Assembly (NCBI RefSeq): GCF_040115645.1
Contig: NC_089563.1
Span: forward strand, 682,001 to 746,000
From: Euwallacea fornicatus
Lineage: Eukaryota > Arthropoda > Insecta > Coleoptera > Curculionidae
Length of the DNA: 64,000 nucleotides
Reading direction: 5' to 3'
Part shown: positions 1 through 11,203 of the stretch, in pieces
How positions within the stretch are numbered: position 1 is the first letter of the stretch
Layout: each line of letters opens with the position of its first letter
Program-made: the position numbers and the translations under genes
Notes under the pieces: generated by a model
What the model saw: only the letters and a program-made list of their open reading frames with translations
The model's database searches: none
Told to the model about the DNA's origin: nothing

Positions 1-1009
1 ATGGAGATTTTCAAAAAAGACACCACATATTGCTCATATAAAAATAGGCCCAACTAGAAATTTATACAATACATTATGTCTATAATCAAATCCATTATTT
101 TTCTAAATTATGGGTAAAATATGAATTGTGTCAATAATGAATTGTATTTAATGATCTGTTGAATTTGACTGCCTGAATGAGAGTACTAAATAGTACAGCA
201 AGTGTATTAAACCATTTACAAGAACTATCATTATGAAAAAGTATATTTCTCAAAAATAGTCAAATCTACTGAATTCCGAGTTATTTTGATGAAAGTCATT
301 ATGATGTTCGAGAGGAAATCATAAAACATGCATTAATGTCGATACAATATTTCCTACAAATTAACAAAAAATCTTCAGTAATGTCATGAAAGTGTATTAG
401 TTTTGTTTGATGTATTAAACTTCATCATACAAGCATTCTTATTGCCTATACACAGAATCGATTTTATCTCGAGTCTAAAAAAATTGTAGCCTCCTCGCTA
501 AAAACTATATTATTCTGAATTAATAATTAATTTAATTAAAAAATTAAATTTTTCATTAATTCATACAAAACTTTTATATTAAAACAATCTTTAAGAGTCT
601 TAAAAATATTTATATTATATAAGGATAATAATTTTAAAAAAATGTGGTTGAAATTGCCCTAATGGTTTTTTTCTTAAAATTGAGACCTATTTTTTAGTGT
701 ACAAATGTACACTAATGGCAAAAGTAAATGATCTTGACCAAAACAAAATCGCAATTTAAAGATACTCACATTACCCTAATTTGGAATAAATCGGGTATGC
801 GGTTCTTGGAAATATGAGAATGGCTCCATAAATCGTGGGACACGTTGTATATGCATATGTATGTTTACTAATTTTAGAATTAAGAGTTACTACATTAATT
901 CGCGTGTTTTGATATAAGCAGAATATTTTTTAATACGTTGAAATGTTAAAAATTGCGAGTGGTTCATAAATAAGAGTCGGTATTTGTGTTACCTCCTGTA
1001 CAAATGATT

Positions 1010-1440
1010 TGCATTTTTTCTTTACTTCAACCTGACTTTGTGGAATTTTTTATTTCCTGAAAAAAATTCAAAATTAATTCTTGAATAAAAACTAGAGTTT
1101 CAAATTTATTTCATCATAAAGGAGAAGCGAACATAGTTGAAACCTGAAATGTTAAAAAAAATTAATATTAATTCCTGAGAAATATTCAGTATTTGTAGCT
1201 GAAAGAAAATATTTAAAAATTGGAGTGTGGAATTAATTTCGACTTGAAGCAGAGACGTACATATTTGAAACCTGAAGTACAAAAAAATCAATGTTAATTC
1301 CTGAGAAGAATTCAATATATGTTCCTGAAAGAAAATCTTCAAAAGAGTTAGAGTTTCAAATGAATTTCGACTCGGAGTAGAGGCTTACACGATTGAAATC
1401 CGAAACACAAGAAAATAGTATTCATTTATGAAAAAAGTTT
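1010..1440. repeat. Diverged 128-bp tandem repeat, about 3 copies
   Basis: The phrase TTGAAACCTGAA recurs at 1137 and 1265 and, as TTGAAATCCGAA, at 1393. The spacing is exactly 128 bp both times. Each unit also carries TTAATTCCTGAGAA, a CTGAAAGAAAAT block and a TTTCGACT block at matching offsets. A weaker partial copy precedes 1137. Confidence 0.75.
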
Positions 1441-1730
1441 ATAAAATCTTTGAAACTGCTCAAGTTGCGATATCATTCTTTGCCTATGCCCAAAGATGGT
1501 CCTAACTATCTTTCAAAAGAGCTATAATTCTAATTATATCGTTTTGACTGATCCGACAGAACTTAACTGTGAACCACAAGAAACATAAATCAGAACTCAT
1601 CTCCAAGCACCAAAAGTGTGAGTCAGAATCATGTCAGTAACATCCACTTTCACTTCGAAAATGACAGGTAAAAACTACCCACTTTCACTCATTAAGTCAT
1701 GGATATATATATATCGTATATATTTAAAGC

Positions 1731-1774
1731 ACTCGTGAAGTATGTCGTTAATATTAACGATATACTTCACGAGT
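1731..1774. repeat. 44-bp near-perfect palindrome
   Basis: The left arm starts ACTCGTGAAGTATGTCG and the right arm ends CGATATACTTCACGAGT. The 22-nt arms meet at TTAATATTAA with no loop and differ at one position. It could be a small foldback element or a hairpin. Confidence 0.8.
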
Positions 1775-3064
1775 TTTTGAAACAATAGACAACTCGATTA
1801 TTCCGATGATTAGTGCAGCACGCATTACGGTCATTTTGTTACTTGCTGCGTTAACATTCAAGTGAATCAACTACAAAGTGATGTCGCTATAAAACCGCAC
1901 AAAAAAATTTGTAATCTGCCAATTGTAAAGGTACAGCTGATAAGTCTTAAAAACGATACGCGATGAGAAGTAACATGCAAAGTTTCCAAGTTAGTAAAAT
2001 TGAGGAATAGTTGCGAATCCAACACGGAAGATCCATTATGCAAACAATGTCGACAAAATAAAAAATACATTTTTTATTGCAAAGAGAACTTCATCGAAAA
2101 ACAAATCAAAAATCTTCCTTGAATAATATTATAATACTTTAGAATTTTATACAGTTTTAAATACATCATATTCATAATTATTAGTATGCCTAACTATATA
2201 ATAAAAATAAAACCCCTATCAACCTTTATATTTTCTGTTGGTGTGTTAAAAACTTAACAACTTCGGGTAACGAATTATATATTTGAGCTTGTAAGTTTTA
2301 TTCTCTTATAAACAATAACCATAACGTCATGTCGCAATCTCGCAAGGACAACATTATCTCCACCATATTGTGCAGAATTCGTAGTTTTTATTAATATGTG
2401 ACTGTTATAAGAAACTAAGTAAATTGTATAACCAATAGACATTTTCTTAAGCGGTTTGCGTAGGGTTAAAAAGCACTCATAGAGGATAGATTGGATATAT
2501 TTTTTAAGGTAATTGTCCCAGTATTCCCGAGATATCGGCGTTTCAAATTTCAAAATTTGCAAAAAAAACACTCGTCTTGTAAATTAAAGATGAATCCCAT
2601 TATTAATATTTATAATTATTTTTTTTATATTTGTTTAATCGCATTCTTCGCAAAGAAAATTAAATAAAACATCCAATTCATTGCAGCTTTTATTTATTTT
2701 AATAGGACATCTTCTTTTTATAAATCTTCTGTTTATCATTGAGGAGTTTCTTGAGAGTTGCATAATAATTCAGATCTACTAAAGGATAATCATAAACATT
2801 AGGTAGTGATACCGTAGGGAAAATGTTTCTTTCGCCAAATTGTCCAGAATATGTAATTTTTTAATAGTACGTTTTTGATTTGTGCAGGCAACTATTTCAA
2901 TATTTGCAATAAATATATAAACATAATTCTACCTCTAGATAGATCTCCGGAAGGCATCTTACTATTTATTTTTATATGGGTAATTATTAAAAACTGGATT
3001 CATATAGATGACCCCGAATAGGATGTAGATAGTTTACAGTATTCTACCAATCACTGAGGTGGTA

Positions 3065-3361
3065 TCATATTTTTTTCCTCTCAATTTTTGACATTTTTTG
3101 ACGGTGGTGTCTTCGATTAATATTATTTGGAATAAAACTATCCATTTCTCTAAATTGCCTATAAATACTCGGGAAAACTGGATGGTTCGGAATTGTGCCA
3201 TTTGAATATTTATTGCCATAGACACTGACACTCACACCTCTATTTCCCTCCCAGAATCCATATACTAAAAGCATATCAACTTTCTCACCCACAGAATAAT
3301 GCTCTATACTAAAAAACGAAAAATTATTTAATTTAGAATAAACTCGACTCCGATCGAACAT
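3065..3361 (-). pseudogene. Remnant of transposon-associated DUF4817 protein
   Basis: The minus-strand translation has EHYSVGEKVDMLLVYGF, a variable segment, then FPSIYRQFREMDSF. This matches the layout of the DUF4817 helix-turn-helix region (Y-x-DMLLVYGE...; HPS...F..LYRRLRETGS). That domain is common in insect repeat-derived genes and is usually tied to mobile elements. Only about 75 residues are alignable. No transposase body or terminal repeat was found next to it, so it is most likely an old fragment. The family call is from memory of the domain consensus. Confidence 0.6.
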
Positions 3362-3995
3362 TAACCATACTCAATATTATTGGTATATGAAAAGTACCGA
3401 ATATTTATTTGATCGTTACGTAGGAAACGTAAAATACAATTTTTTATAAATTGCATGTCTAGCAAAAATTTTGAAAGAAAAAAGTTTTCAAATTATGTAA
3501 GCTTGTAGCAGAGAAAAAATATAAGTCATTCGTACAGGTGGTAACAAAAATACAAACTTTTCTTTAAGAATCATGCGCCATTTTTAACATTTCCAAGTAT
3601 TAAAAAATGATTCTGCTCGCGTCAAAACATGCCAAATTATGTAGTAACTTTTAGTTCTAAAATTAATCAAAATCAACAAGTGTTTGGTAATGATTTCGAA
3701 AAACACTATATTAATTTGAGAACTTTGGCGCTCTATAGCGCCAACACGAACCTACATTGTATGTATGTATGTACATAACCAAGCTAGTCTAGAAAGCCTT
3801 ATTTTTGGATCAAGAATTTTCGGTCAAGCATTGTACAGTAATTTCAAGGACAACCTGTATATTTATTTGATTTATTTTGTATGGTATTCTTTTGTCCATG
3901 TTTTTTAGGATCTCTGCCCATTTTGATATTTTATGGTGTTGATTTTAGGCATTTTTACTATTTTTTTCTTGGCTGTTACGTTCTTACTTTTCCAG
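3362..3995. other. Non-coding, intronic; small hairpin
   Basis: Nothing coding was recognised. A perfect 8-bp-arm hairpin (TTGGCGCT, loop CTAT, AGCGCCAA) lies at 3725-3744, followed by a short TGTA microsatellite. The 3' end is the polypyrimidine tract and AG (3994-3995) for the first visible ADAM exon. Confidence 0.5.
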
Positions 3996-6900
3996 TATAA
4001 AAGATCGACTGATGATAACCCACTAATTCGCGGACCTTACAATGCCAACAAGGACTCAAAATACGTAGAACTTGTTCTAGTCGTAGATAATAGAGAATAC
4101 AAAGAACTAGGAGAGAGCGCAAGACGGGTGATAGACCATTGCAAAACTATAGCCAATATTATTAATGGGGTAATTAATTTTTCCTCTCGTTAAATCAATT
4201 TTGGCAATTATCTTTCCATCCATTAGCTGTATTCGCCTTTAAATATCTTCATTGCTCTGGTGGGTGTAGTAATCTGGAGTGAGCATGACGAAATTACCTT
4301 TTCGGCAAATGGTGATACAACTCTTTCCAGTTTTCTCCATTATAGGAAAGAAAAGCTCATACTAGATCATCCAAATGATAATGCTCAATTATTGACGTAA
4401 GGTTTCTAATCAAGGTTTTCGTAAACCTTCATTTGGAGATTTTTAGGAAATTTGCTTTTGATCAAGGTGTAGTTGGCAAAGCGTTAAAGGGGCCAATGTG
4501 TACTTACGAATATTCGGGTGGGGTAAACAATGACCACTCACCAGTGGTCGGATTAGTTGCCACAACCATTGCTCATGAAATGGGTCACAATTTTGGTGAG
4601 TAGTTTTGGTGATTGAAGTTTAAAAAAAGTTTAAATGAAATAATGTTACATAAAAGACCATAGTCTGAAATGTTTTTTTCTATTGCTCTAGTCATAAAGA
4701 TTCAATAAATATCTTGTTCTATATGTTGCACAATTTTTATTGTAATCCCGCTCAAATTTAGGTATGGAACACGACACAGTAGATTGCAAATGCCCAGAGG
4801 ACCGTTGCATAATGGCCCCCAGCAGCTCAACCGTAGCTCCCACCCATTGGTCTTCATGTAGTTTAAATTACCTTCTCTTGGCTTTTACCCATGGAATGGA
4901 TTATTGTCTTAAAAATAAGCCCAAATCTCTTTTCGATAGTCCGGTGTGTGGGAACGGTTTCGTCGAGCCTGGAGAACAATGCGATTGTGGTTTGCCCGAG
5001 TATTGCGAGAATCCTTGTTGCAATGCCACGACGTGTATGTTGTATTCTAATGCTAGTTGTGCTACTGGGGAATGCTGTGATTTTCAGGTAAATACTCATT
5101 TTAAGATTTAGCAAACATTTAACACAGAGAAAAAAGCATTTTTCCTCCAAAGTAAAAAGCCGTTACTTTGAACAATTTGTCTCATGTAACTATTTTATAG
5201 AAGAAATATTTTTTTGCAAAATATTACAGTTAATACTTGTAATATTTTGCAAAGTCGAACCTTACGTCACTTTTTTTAGAATATTTCTGTTACATAAATA
5301 AAAGTTTATATTTTCGTTTATTTGAGAAATAGAGTTTAAATTATATATTTTGAGAACCTGTGGTTAGAAATTGTGTTATTTCCAGACATGCAAACCCAAA
5401 AATGCTGGGGCCATCTGCCGATCAGCCGATTACGAGTGCGATTTGCCTGAGTATTGTACAGGTCAATCAGAATACTGTCCTCCGGATATTTTCAAAATGG
5501 ACACAGAGGAGTGTGACGATGGAAAAGCCTTCTGTTATCACGGTTTTTGTAGAACTAGGTAATTACCTCTTTCATGGTTTAAATATGTAACAAAATTGTT
5601 ACTTTATATATCTAATACTATTTTAATGATTCAGAACTGACCAATGCAAGTTACTCTGGGGTGAAACTGGCAAAAGCAGCGACGACCAATGCTATGACAT
5701 GAATACTAAAGGTAGTAGACACGGAAACTGCGGATATAATAAGTTTAACAAATCTTATGCCAAATGCGATTCCGGGTAAGTCATTAGGTATTTTTCGTAA
5801 GACGCTGATATTCAGTAGTGCAATTGTAAAAATGATTTTATTACCCTCCAAGTAGGAACGTTGATAAATAATTGCTTTTTTTTTTTTGTTGCAATTGCTT
5901 TATATTCATAATGAGTAGTCATAAATCCGATAATTTATTTTTAACTTTACAGTTGGAATCAAGAAAACTAAAATAACACAAATTATAATTTTAATGTTCT
6001 TACTTTTAATGATATAATCTGGATACAGTGTTGATTTTCAGAAAAATTTTCCAAAAATTTCTTATTGAAAATTATTCTTCGTTGAAAAATAGCGTTACAC
6101 CCCAAAAAATGATGATATTAATTCTTTTAGGAGTGTACTCTGTGGTATGTTACATTGCAAGCATTTGAATGAACGATTAGAGTTTGGAATGGAGTCAGTA
6201 GCAATTTTATCTCATAGTTTCATTAACAAAAAAGGAGCAATAATTCCCTGCAGAACTGCTATTGTGGATTTGGGAACCAATCAGGTGGATCCTGGGATGA
6301 CTCCTGATGGTGCTAAATGTGGAAATGGAAAGGTGAGAATTAGTATTTATTTTAGGGTGGAGTTTTATTTTTTATTACTTTCTTGTGTCATTCATCGCAT
6401 AATTAAGAAATAAACTCTGCAAGAAATAGAAACTTTATTTCATTATACGACTCTGAAAACACTTTCTTCCTAGTTAGTTATCTCTACTAAAAATACAGAT
6501 TTCTTATAAGGGCAAGGAAAATAGCTTTTACATTTGTTTTAAGAATAGGCCATACCTATACGCAAACATTTTTCTTTCGTGGAATTTTTTTTTAAAACTC
6601 TTATTCAGTTGCAGATGCAATTTTATAATTCAGAATTTAGGAGAGTTGACAGAAAATGATTTTTTTTTTTTAATTTCAGATGTGCGTTAACCAAAGATGC
6701 ATGGACGTTCTGAGTTTACGAAAACAGACTCCATCTTGCGAACAAGACTGCAATGGAAATGGATGGTGTAACAGTAAAGGTCACTGTCACTGTAAAGATG
6801 GATTCGCTCCTCCGTTATGCGAATATCCTGGACCTGGTGGATCGCAGGATAGTGGGCCTGCCACTGATCCCAACGGTGAGTAAATAGTTGAAAACAGAAA

Positions 6901-7656
6901 CCAAATTGAAGAATGGTTTCAGGAAATACTAACTTCGTAATTGTGCTTTCAGCTCGTCAAGGAGTCGTTGTAGCTCTCTTCATCATTTTTCTGGGTGTTA
7001 TTCCAGGGATCGCCTTGACAATATTTGTCCTCTACTATGCCAGATATAACCTGAAGCTTAACTGGAAATCGTCACCATCTTCAACGTACGTAACATCGTG
7101 TTTTCAGCATGCTCCTTCTCTTTCTCACGGTGTTAGTTCTCTTTTTAACCGATCTGGTAACACCCGAGCTAAAAAAGTTGGTTTGGCTACTAAAAAAGTT
7201 GAAATCTGTAGTACTATTTTAATATCAACTACTAACATGGATGGTATCGTCAGGAGTAATACCATAACGGATGACACGAGGCTTAATAAAATTAAGCCAA
7301 ATAATAAAAATTATAAAAATTTCTTTCCTTTCGGCAATAACGTTTTTATTAAAAATGATTTTGCACATTCGAATTCAAAGAAGTGCTTGGATGACTGCAG
7401 CCAAACCAAAACATTTTATACGAAAAAGGCTTCACCACTGCCTGAAGTTGATATAAAGTCTCCTCGACGATTGTCTTTTAAAAAATTAAGAAAGTTTTCT
7501 TTCTCTTCAAACGTAACAAACGCAGAGGGCTATAAAAACTACAATTACATTTCTGCGAGTAAAAATGGAGAATACCAAGTAAATTTCAAAGATAATGTCG
7601 AACAGCAGAAGTTGTCTGTAATGGAATTAGCGAAAAAGATAAATCACTTAAAATGA
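3996..7656 (+). CDS. ADAM metalloprotease-disintegrin, meltrin type (partial, short-tail form)
   Basis: Zinc endopeptidase of the ADAM9/12/19/33 class, a type I membrane sheddase. Exons: 3996-4169, 4227-4396, 4447-4595, 4762-5087, 5386-5558, 5635-5775, 6131-6332, 6680-6875 and 6923-7656. All junctions are GT-AG and phase-consistent; 754 residues are visible. The domain order is: reprolysin domain from KYVELVLVVDN, with active site HEMGHNFGMEHD split over an intron and Met-turn CIM; disintegrin domain (CGNGFVEPGEQCDCG; loop CRSADYECD, no RGD); cysteine-rich domain; EGF-like module (CNGNGWC...CHC); and a transmembrane helix near 6965-7045. The zinc ligands and catalytic Glu are intact, so it should be active. 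The 5' exons (signal, prodomain) are not seen. The last exon runs through a good donor (GTACGT, 7086) into a basic 190-residue tail with a nearby poly(A) signal. Insects have two such genes (Meltrin and mmd); I cannot choose between them. Confidence 0.92.
6923..6954 (+). promoter_or_regulatory. Tandem alternative 3' splice sites, 30 nt apart
   Basis: Two acceptors, TTTCAG ending at 6922 and at 6952, both join in phase to the exon ending at 6875. Use of the first adds ten residues (GNTNFVIVLS) just outside the membrane helix. Both keep the frame, so either or both may be used. Confidence 0.55.
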
Positions 7657-7703
7657 TTTTCGGGAAGTGTTTGTTTTAATTGATGTATCAGTTAAATTGA
7701 TAA

Positions 7704-7709
7704 AATAAA
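7704..7709 (+). promoter_or_regulatory. Poly(A) signal AATAAA for short ADAM form
   Basis: A canonical AATAAA lies 48 bases after the stop at 7656. It supports a genuine 3' end here rather than mere intron read-through. Confidence 0.6.
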
Positions 7710-8392
7710 TAGCAAACTTTAGCTTTATTATTCATATTTTGTGACTAAAAGGTTGATTATAGCTTCCGAATATATGGTCTATTAGAATATTTAAATTGGA
7801 AGCTCAACTTGCTTATACATTTTAAGATTCCAATGAGCAGCGAATTTGAATAACTCGGTGTATATAACTCAACATCTAAGTAAAATGAGAACCATAGGAA
7901 TTATACAAGTGGGAGAAGGACCGCATAAGATTTAATATGTTTGCGACCAAGACTAACGAAGTGAGTAACAAGGGTGGAGTTATTCCGATGTTTGCCAGAT
8001 CTCTTACTATTTCATAATTTTTACTTATTTGTAAATTATTGCACATTTCCCTATTATAGCATATATTAGTTACGTCATTTATAAATATAACGATCAGACT
8101 TCGCTCACATTTGAATATTTATTTATAGTCTTTTGGGGTCGCCTCTCCAGATTTGTTTACTGTTTAAAACGATGTTCAGTACCGATCGACTGTCATATGT
8201 AAAATGTTAGAAGCATCAGTTAATTCCATCAAAATAATAGGTAAAAAGTGAATTTATGCACGTTTTCATTTCTTATCGCTCTTTGATTTTGTCCGATCTT
8301 AAGAGAAATTAATCTATTTCTCTAATAAACCATACGAGTAAATTTCCAATAAGAACAAATAAATTCTAAAGCATAAAATCCGAATTATTTAG

Positions 8393-8856
8393 CAATTTCT
8401 CAAACAAACCACCTCCTTGTGCCAAGCAGTATCTCAATCTAATGTGTATTCCAATGGAGTACGTCGATTTTTTTGGGTATTGAGTGCATTATTGTATGCT
8501 AAAGCACTTGTTTTTCATTGGGGAAATTATACATGGCCATGCGACGAAAAGGAAGATTCATCAGTAAATAAAATAATACTGATCAATCTATCATTTACGT
8601 TTGCTCTTTCCATTATATCTTCACAAAATTGGTGGAACCCATCTAATAGTAATTAAATGTATTTCTTTTTAAAACACTCTTATCTGTAGGTCAAAATATC
8701 GGGTTCATTTCCTATTTGGACACTATCACAAAAAAAGTTTACTTTAGCCAAGCTCTAAATTACGGTTTCAGAGTTTTTACTTATATAGGTTTTAGTGATG
8801 GATTAATTGTTCTTTTATTTATTTACTTTGTTGCTTTTTTACTCTCACACTTTTAA
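8393..8856 (+). pseudogene. Fragment of an unrecognised multi-pass membrane protein
   Basis: An open stretch 8393-8648 follows a possible acceptor (TTATTTAG). A 41-base GT-AG intron (8649-8689) leads in phase to 8690-8856, which ends in a stop. Together about 140 codons are open and strongly hydrophobic, with SSQNWWNPSNSQNIGFISYL followed by another membrane-like segment. The pattern (small residues, two Trp, then GF..YL and a tyrosine-rich run) faintly resembles the N-terminal membrane region of insect chitin synthase, but the match is weak and from memory. There is no initiator ATG and no catalytic domain nearby. It lies in the long ADAM intron. Most likely a decayed gene fragment; function unknown. 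Confidence 0.35.
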
Positions 8857-9422
8857 AAATGTCCATCGTCGCAAAGGTAGCAAAATCTATACCAATGTAA
8901 ATATCCGGGTGGAGTTATCAGCCGGACTGACTTCGTCCACGTCAACCGGTAGTCCTATACCCCCTCCATTGGTCTTTGTATTAGGAATATTAAAATTTAT
9001 GCAGTCCTCCAATTTTCATAATTCCTATATTTCCACTTGAACTGGTTTTACTTGTATAATAGTTTAAAATATCCAATATCTGGACTATCATTATGCTCCA
9101 TTGTCAATAACGGGGATTAACATTACATTCAAATATAATCAATCTTTTATTTTTCATTTCTTTTTGTAATTGAATAGAAGGTTTATGTTTTTGGGTTAAT
9201 TTTTTTTATCAGAAAATATTTATCAAAAATAGGTACATGGATATGAAGTAAGCAATAAAATGGAAATTCGCTAGCAAATCCATTTTGCGCCCTTTTTATT
9301 GGTAATAATTGATTAGTGCAGGTAGCTAGACAATAAAATTAAGCACAGATAGTTATGAACTTAAGTGAAAAAAAAACAAAAAATAAAATTTTGTTTTAAA
9401 ACGTGAATCGAAGTCATATATA
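8857..9422. other. ADAM intron, nothing clear
   Basis: A further open run at 8870-9040 (Ser/Thr-rich, then hydrophobic) may belong to the preceding membrane-protein fragment. The rest is AT-rich with no recognisable feature. Confidence 0.4.
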
Positions 9423-11203
9423 CAGTATGTCCACAGATATAGGGCCCAAGAGGACAAATGGACAAAAAATGTCGTTTTTCGACAAAAAGGTCATTCTTGA
9501 TAAAAGTTTCTGCTTCTCGAAAAAATACGATTGACGAAGATACTTTTGAACTTTTTTATACAGGGTGCCCATAAACTACGAACACATGAAATATTATCAA
9601 GAGTAAACTACCTTTATTTCTCATTTTGGAGCAAAATGGTAAATAAAAAACAGATTTCAAATCCTACCGAAAGTTTACATACAAAATTTTAACTGAGTAT
9701 TTTATGTTTTATTATTTTTTTTAAATTCAAACAATTTCTAATTTTATCTTTTTCATCTCATTTCATGTATTTGCAACAAGCATGACAACAAATGTCACAA
9801 TATTAATTAATAGTCTCGTTTTGAAAAATAATTTTGAAATGTTAACTTTTCAGCAAAAAATATTTTTGGTGCAGTGTTATGGAAGTGGCGATAACTCTTA
9901 CAGATATGTATAAGAAAGATTTGTCGAAAAGTTTCCGGGAGTTTCTGTTTCATTACATGGAATTCGTCAATTAGTCAAGAGATTCAAGGATAATGGGTCG
10001 GTGAATAATTTAAAAAAGAAGAAGAAACTTTTTAACGATGATGATGCAACTACAGTTGTTGTCTTGCAATCTGTTATGGAAAACCCTCTTGTATCGTTAT
10101 GAAAACTAGCTCAAATTTTGCAAATCTCTCAAAAAAGTCAAATTCAAAAAATGTTTAAAGCAAATAATTTTTTCCATTCAAACCACATTTCAATCAAGGA
10201 TTAGAAGATGAAGACAATGCAAAGCGATTAGATTTTTGTTTGTGAGTGGAGGACAACATTTTAAATAAAAATAACCAGTTTCACAAACTTATTTTATTTT
10301 CCGACGAATCAACTTCTTCGACAAATGGTACGGTGGCTTCACAACATGTAAGATATTGGAGCAGAGAAAATCCAGAATTCAGAATTCCTTCACGTCGCCA
10401 ATATTTCAAAAAAATTAACGTTTGGTCTGGCATTTCATATTATGGAATAATGGGACCATTTTTTTTTTGAAGGTACATGCAATAGGAATTCATACTTGGA
10501 AATGTTGAAAACTTTTCTTTTGGACAAGTTAAATGAGTTGCCATTACAGTACCGAGGACAAATATACTTTCCACAAGACGGGTGCCCGGCACATTGTGCA
10601 CGCGAAGTTACAGAGTGGCTTAACAATAAATTTGGAGATAGGTGGATTGGCCGGTACGGCCCAATTTTGTGGCCTGCAAGAAGTTCTGACCTCACTATTT
10701 GTGACATACCTTTGGGGACGTTTAAAGCAATTAACGTTTCAGCATCCAATTGATAATAATATCGACATTTTAAAACAGAGAATTTTAGAGTCAGTTCAAA
10801 TAATTTCACTCAAGGACATAAGTTATAATCACATTAGACAGCAGTTTGAGAAATGCGTCGAATACGGGGGAGGTGGGTTTGAATAAGTAATATCTATTAA
10901 CTTTTATTTTGAATTACTTATAAACTATATTGGAATAGTGGAATTTTGTATGTAAACTTTGGGTAGGATTTGAAATCTGTTTTTTATTTACCATTTTGCT
11001 CCAAAATGAGAAATAAAGGTAGTTTACTCTTGATAATATTTCATGTGTCCGTAGTTTTTGGGCACCCTGTATAAAAAAGTTCAAAAGTATCTTCGTCAAT
11101 CGTATTTTTTCGAGAAGCAGAAATTTTTATCAAGATGACTTTGTCGAAAAATGACATTTTTTTGTCCATTTGTCCTCTTGGGCCTCTATCTGTGGACATA
11201 CTG
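9423..11203. mobile_element. Palindromic MITE-like outer element with TA duplication
   Basis: The termini CAGTATGTCCACAGATA (9423) and its complement ending at 11203 are flanked by TA. The outer arms, 9423-9558 and 11072-11203, are near-perfect inverted copies about 134 bp long. They meet a second, different terminus (CAGGGTGCCCA) on each side. If the inner element is removed, the arms join as a perfect palindrome around one TA. The outer arms therefore look like a foldback MITE with an insertion at its centre. Confidence 0.7.
9561..11069 (+). mobile_element. Mariner-type element with DD41D spacing, inactivated
   Basis: A 1509-bp element with TIRs of about 127 bp (CAGGGTGCCCATAAACTACG, and GGGCACCCTG at the right end), flanked by TA at 9559-9560 and 11070-11071. 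The transposase is readable on the plus strand from about 9850 to 10886. It starts with a helix-turn-helix region, then FSDE (first Asp), QDGCPAH (second Asp), RWIGRYGPILWPARSSDL and a third Asp 41 residues after the second, the DD41D class. It has several stops in the N-terminal part, a slip in a T-run at 10462, and a frameshift near 10710 after which the C-terminus continues in another frame. A dead copy lying in the ADAM intron. Confidence 0.85.

Larger units (their letters stand above)
1..3064. other. AT-rich non-coding DNA upstream of ADAM exons
   Basis: No exon or recognisable protein was found on either strand. It should be intron or 5' flank of the ADAM gene, because the first recognised ADAM exon starts at 3996 inside the protein. 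It contains a diverged 128-bp tandem repeat and a 44-bp palindrome, listed separately. Prodomain exons could still be hidden here, since short exons in AT-rich DNA are hard to see by eye. Confidence 0.5.

Noticed and set aside
7086..7107. A 22-base GT...AG segment that could be read as a micro-intron in the ADAM tail
   Set aside because: Far below the minimum spliceable intron length, and the downstream frame does not need it.
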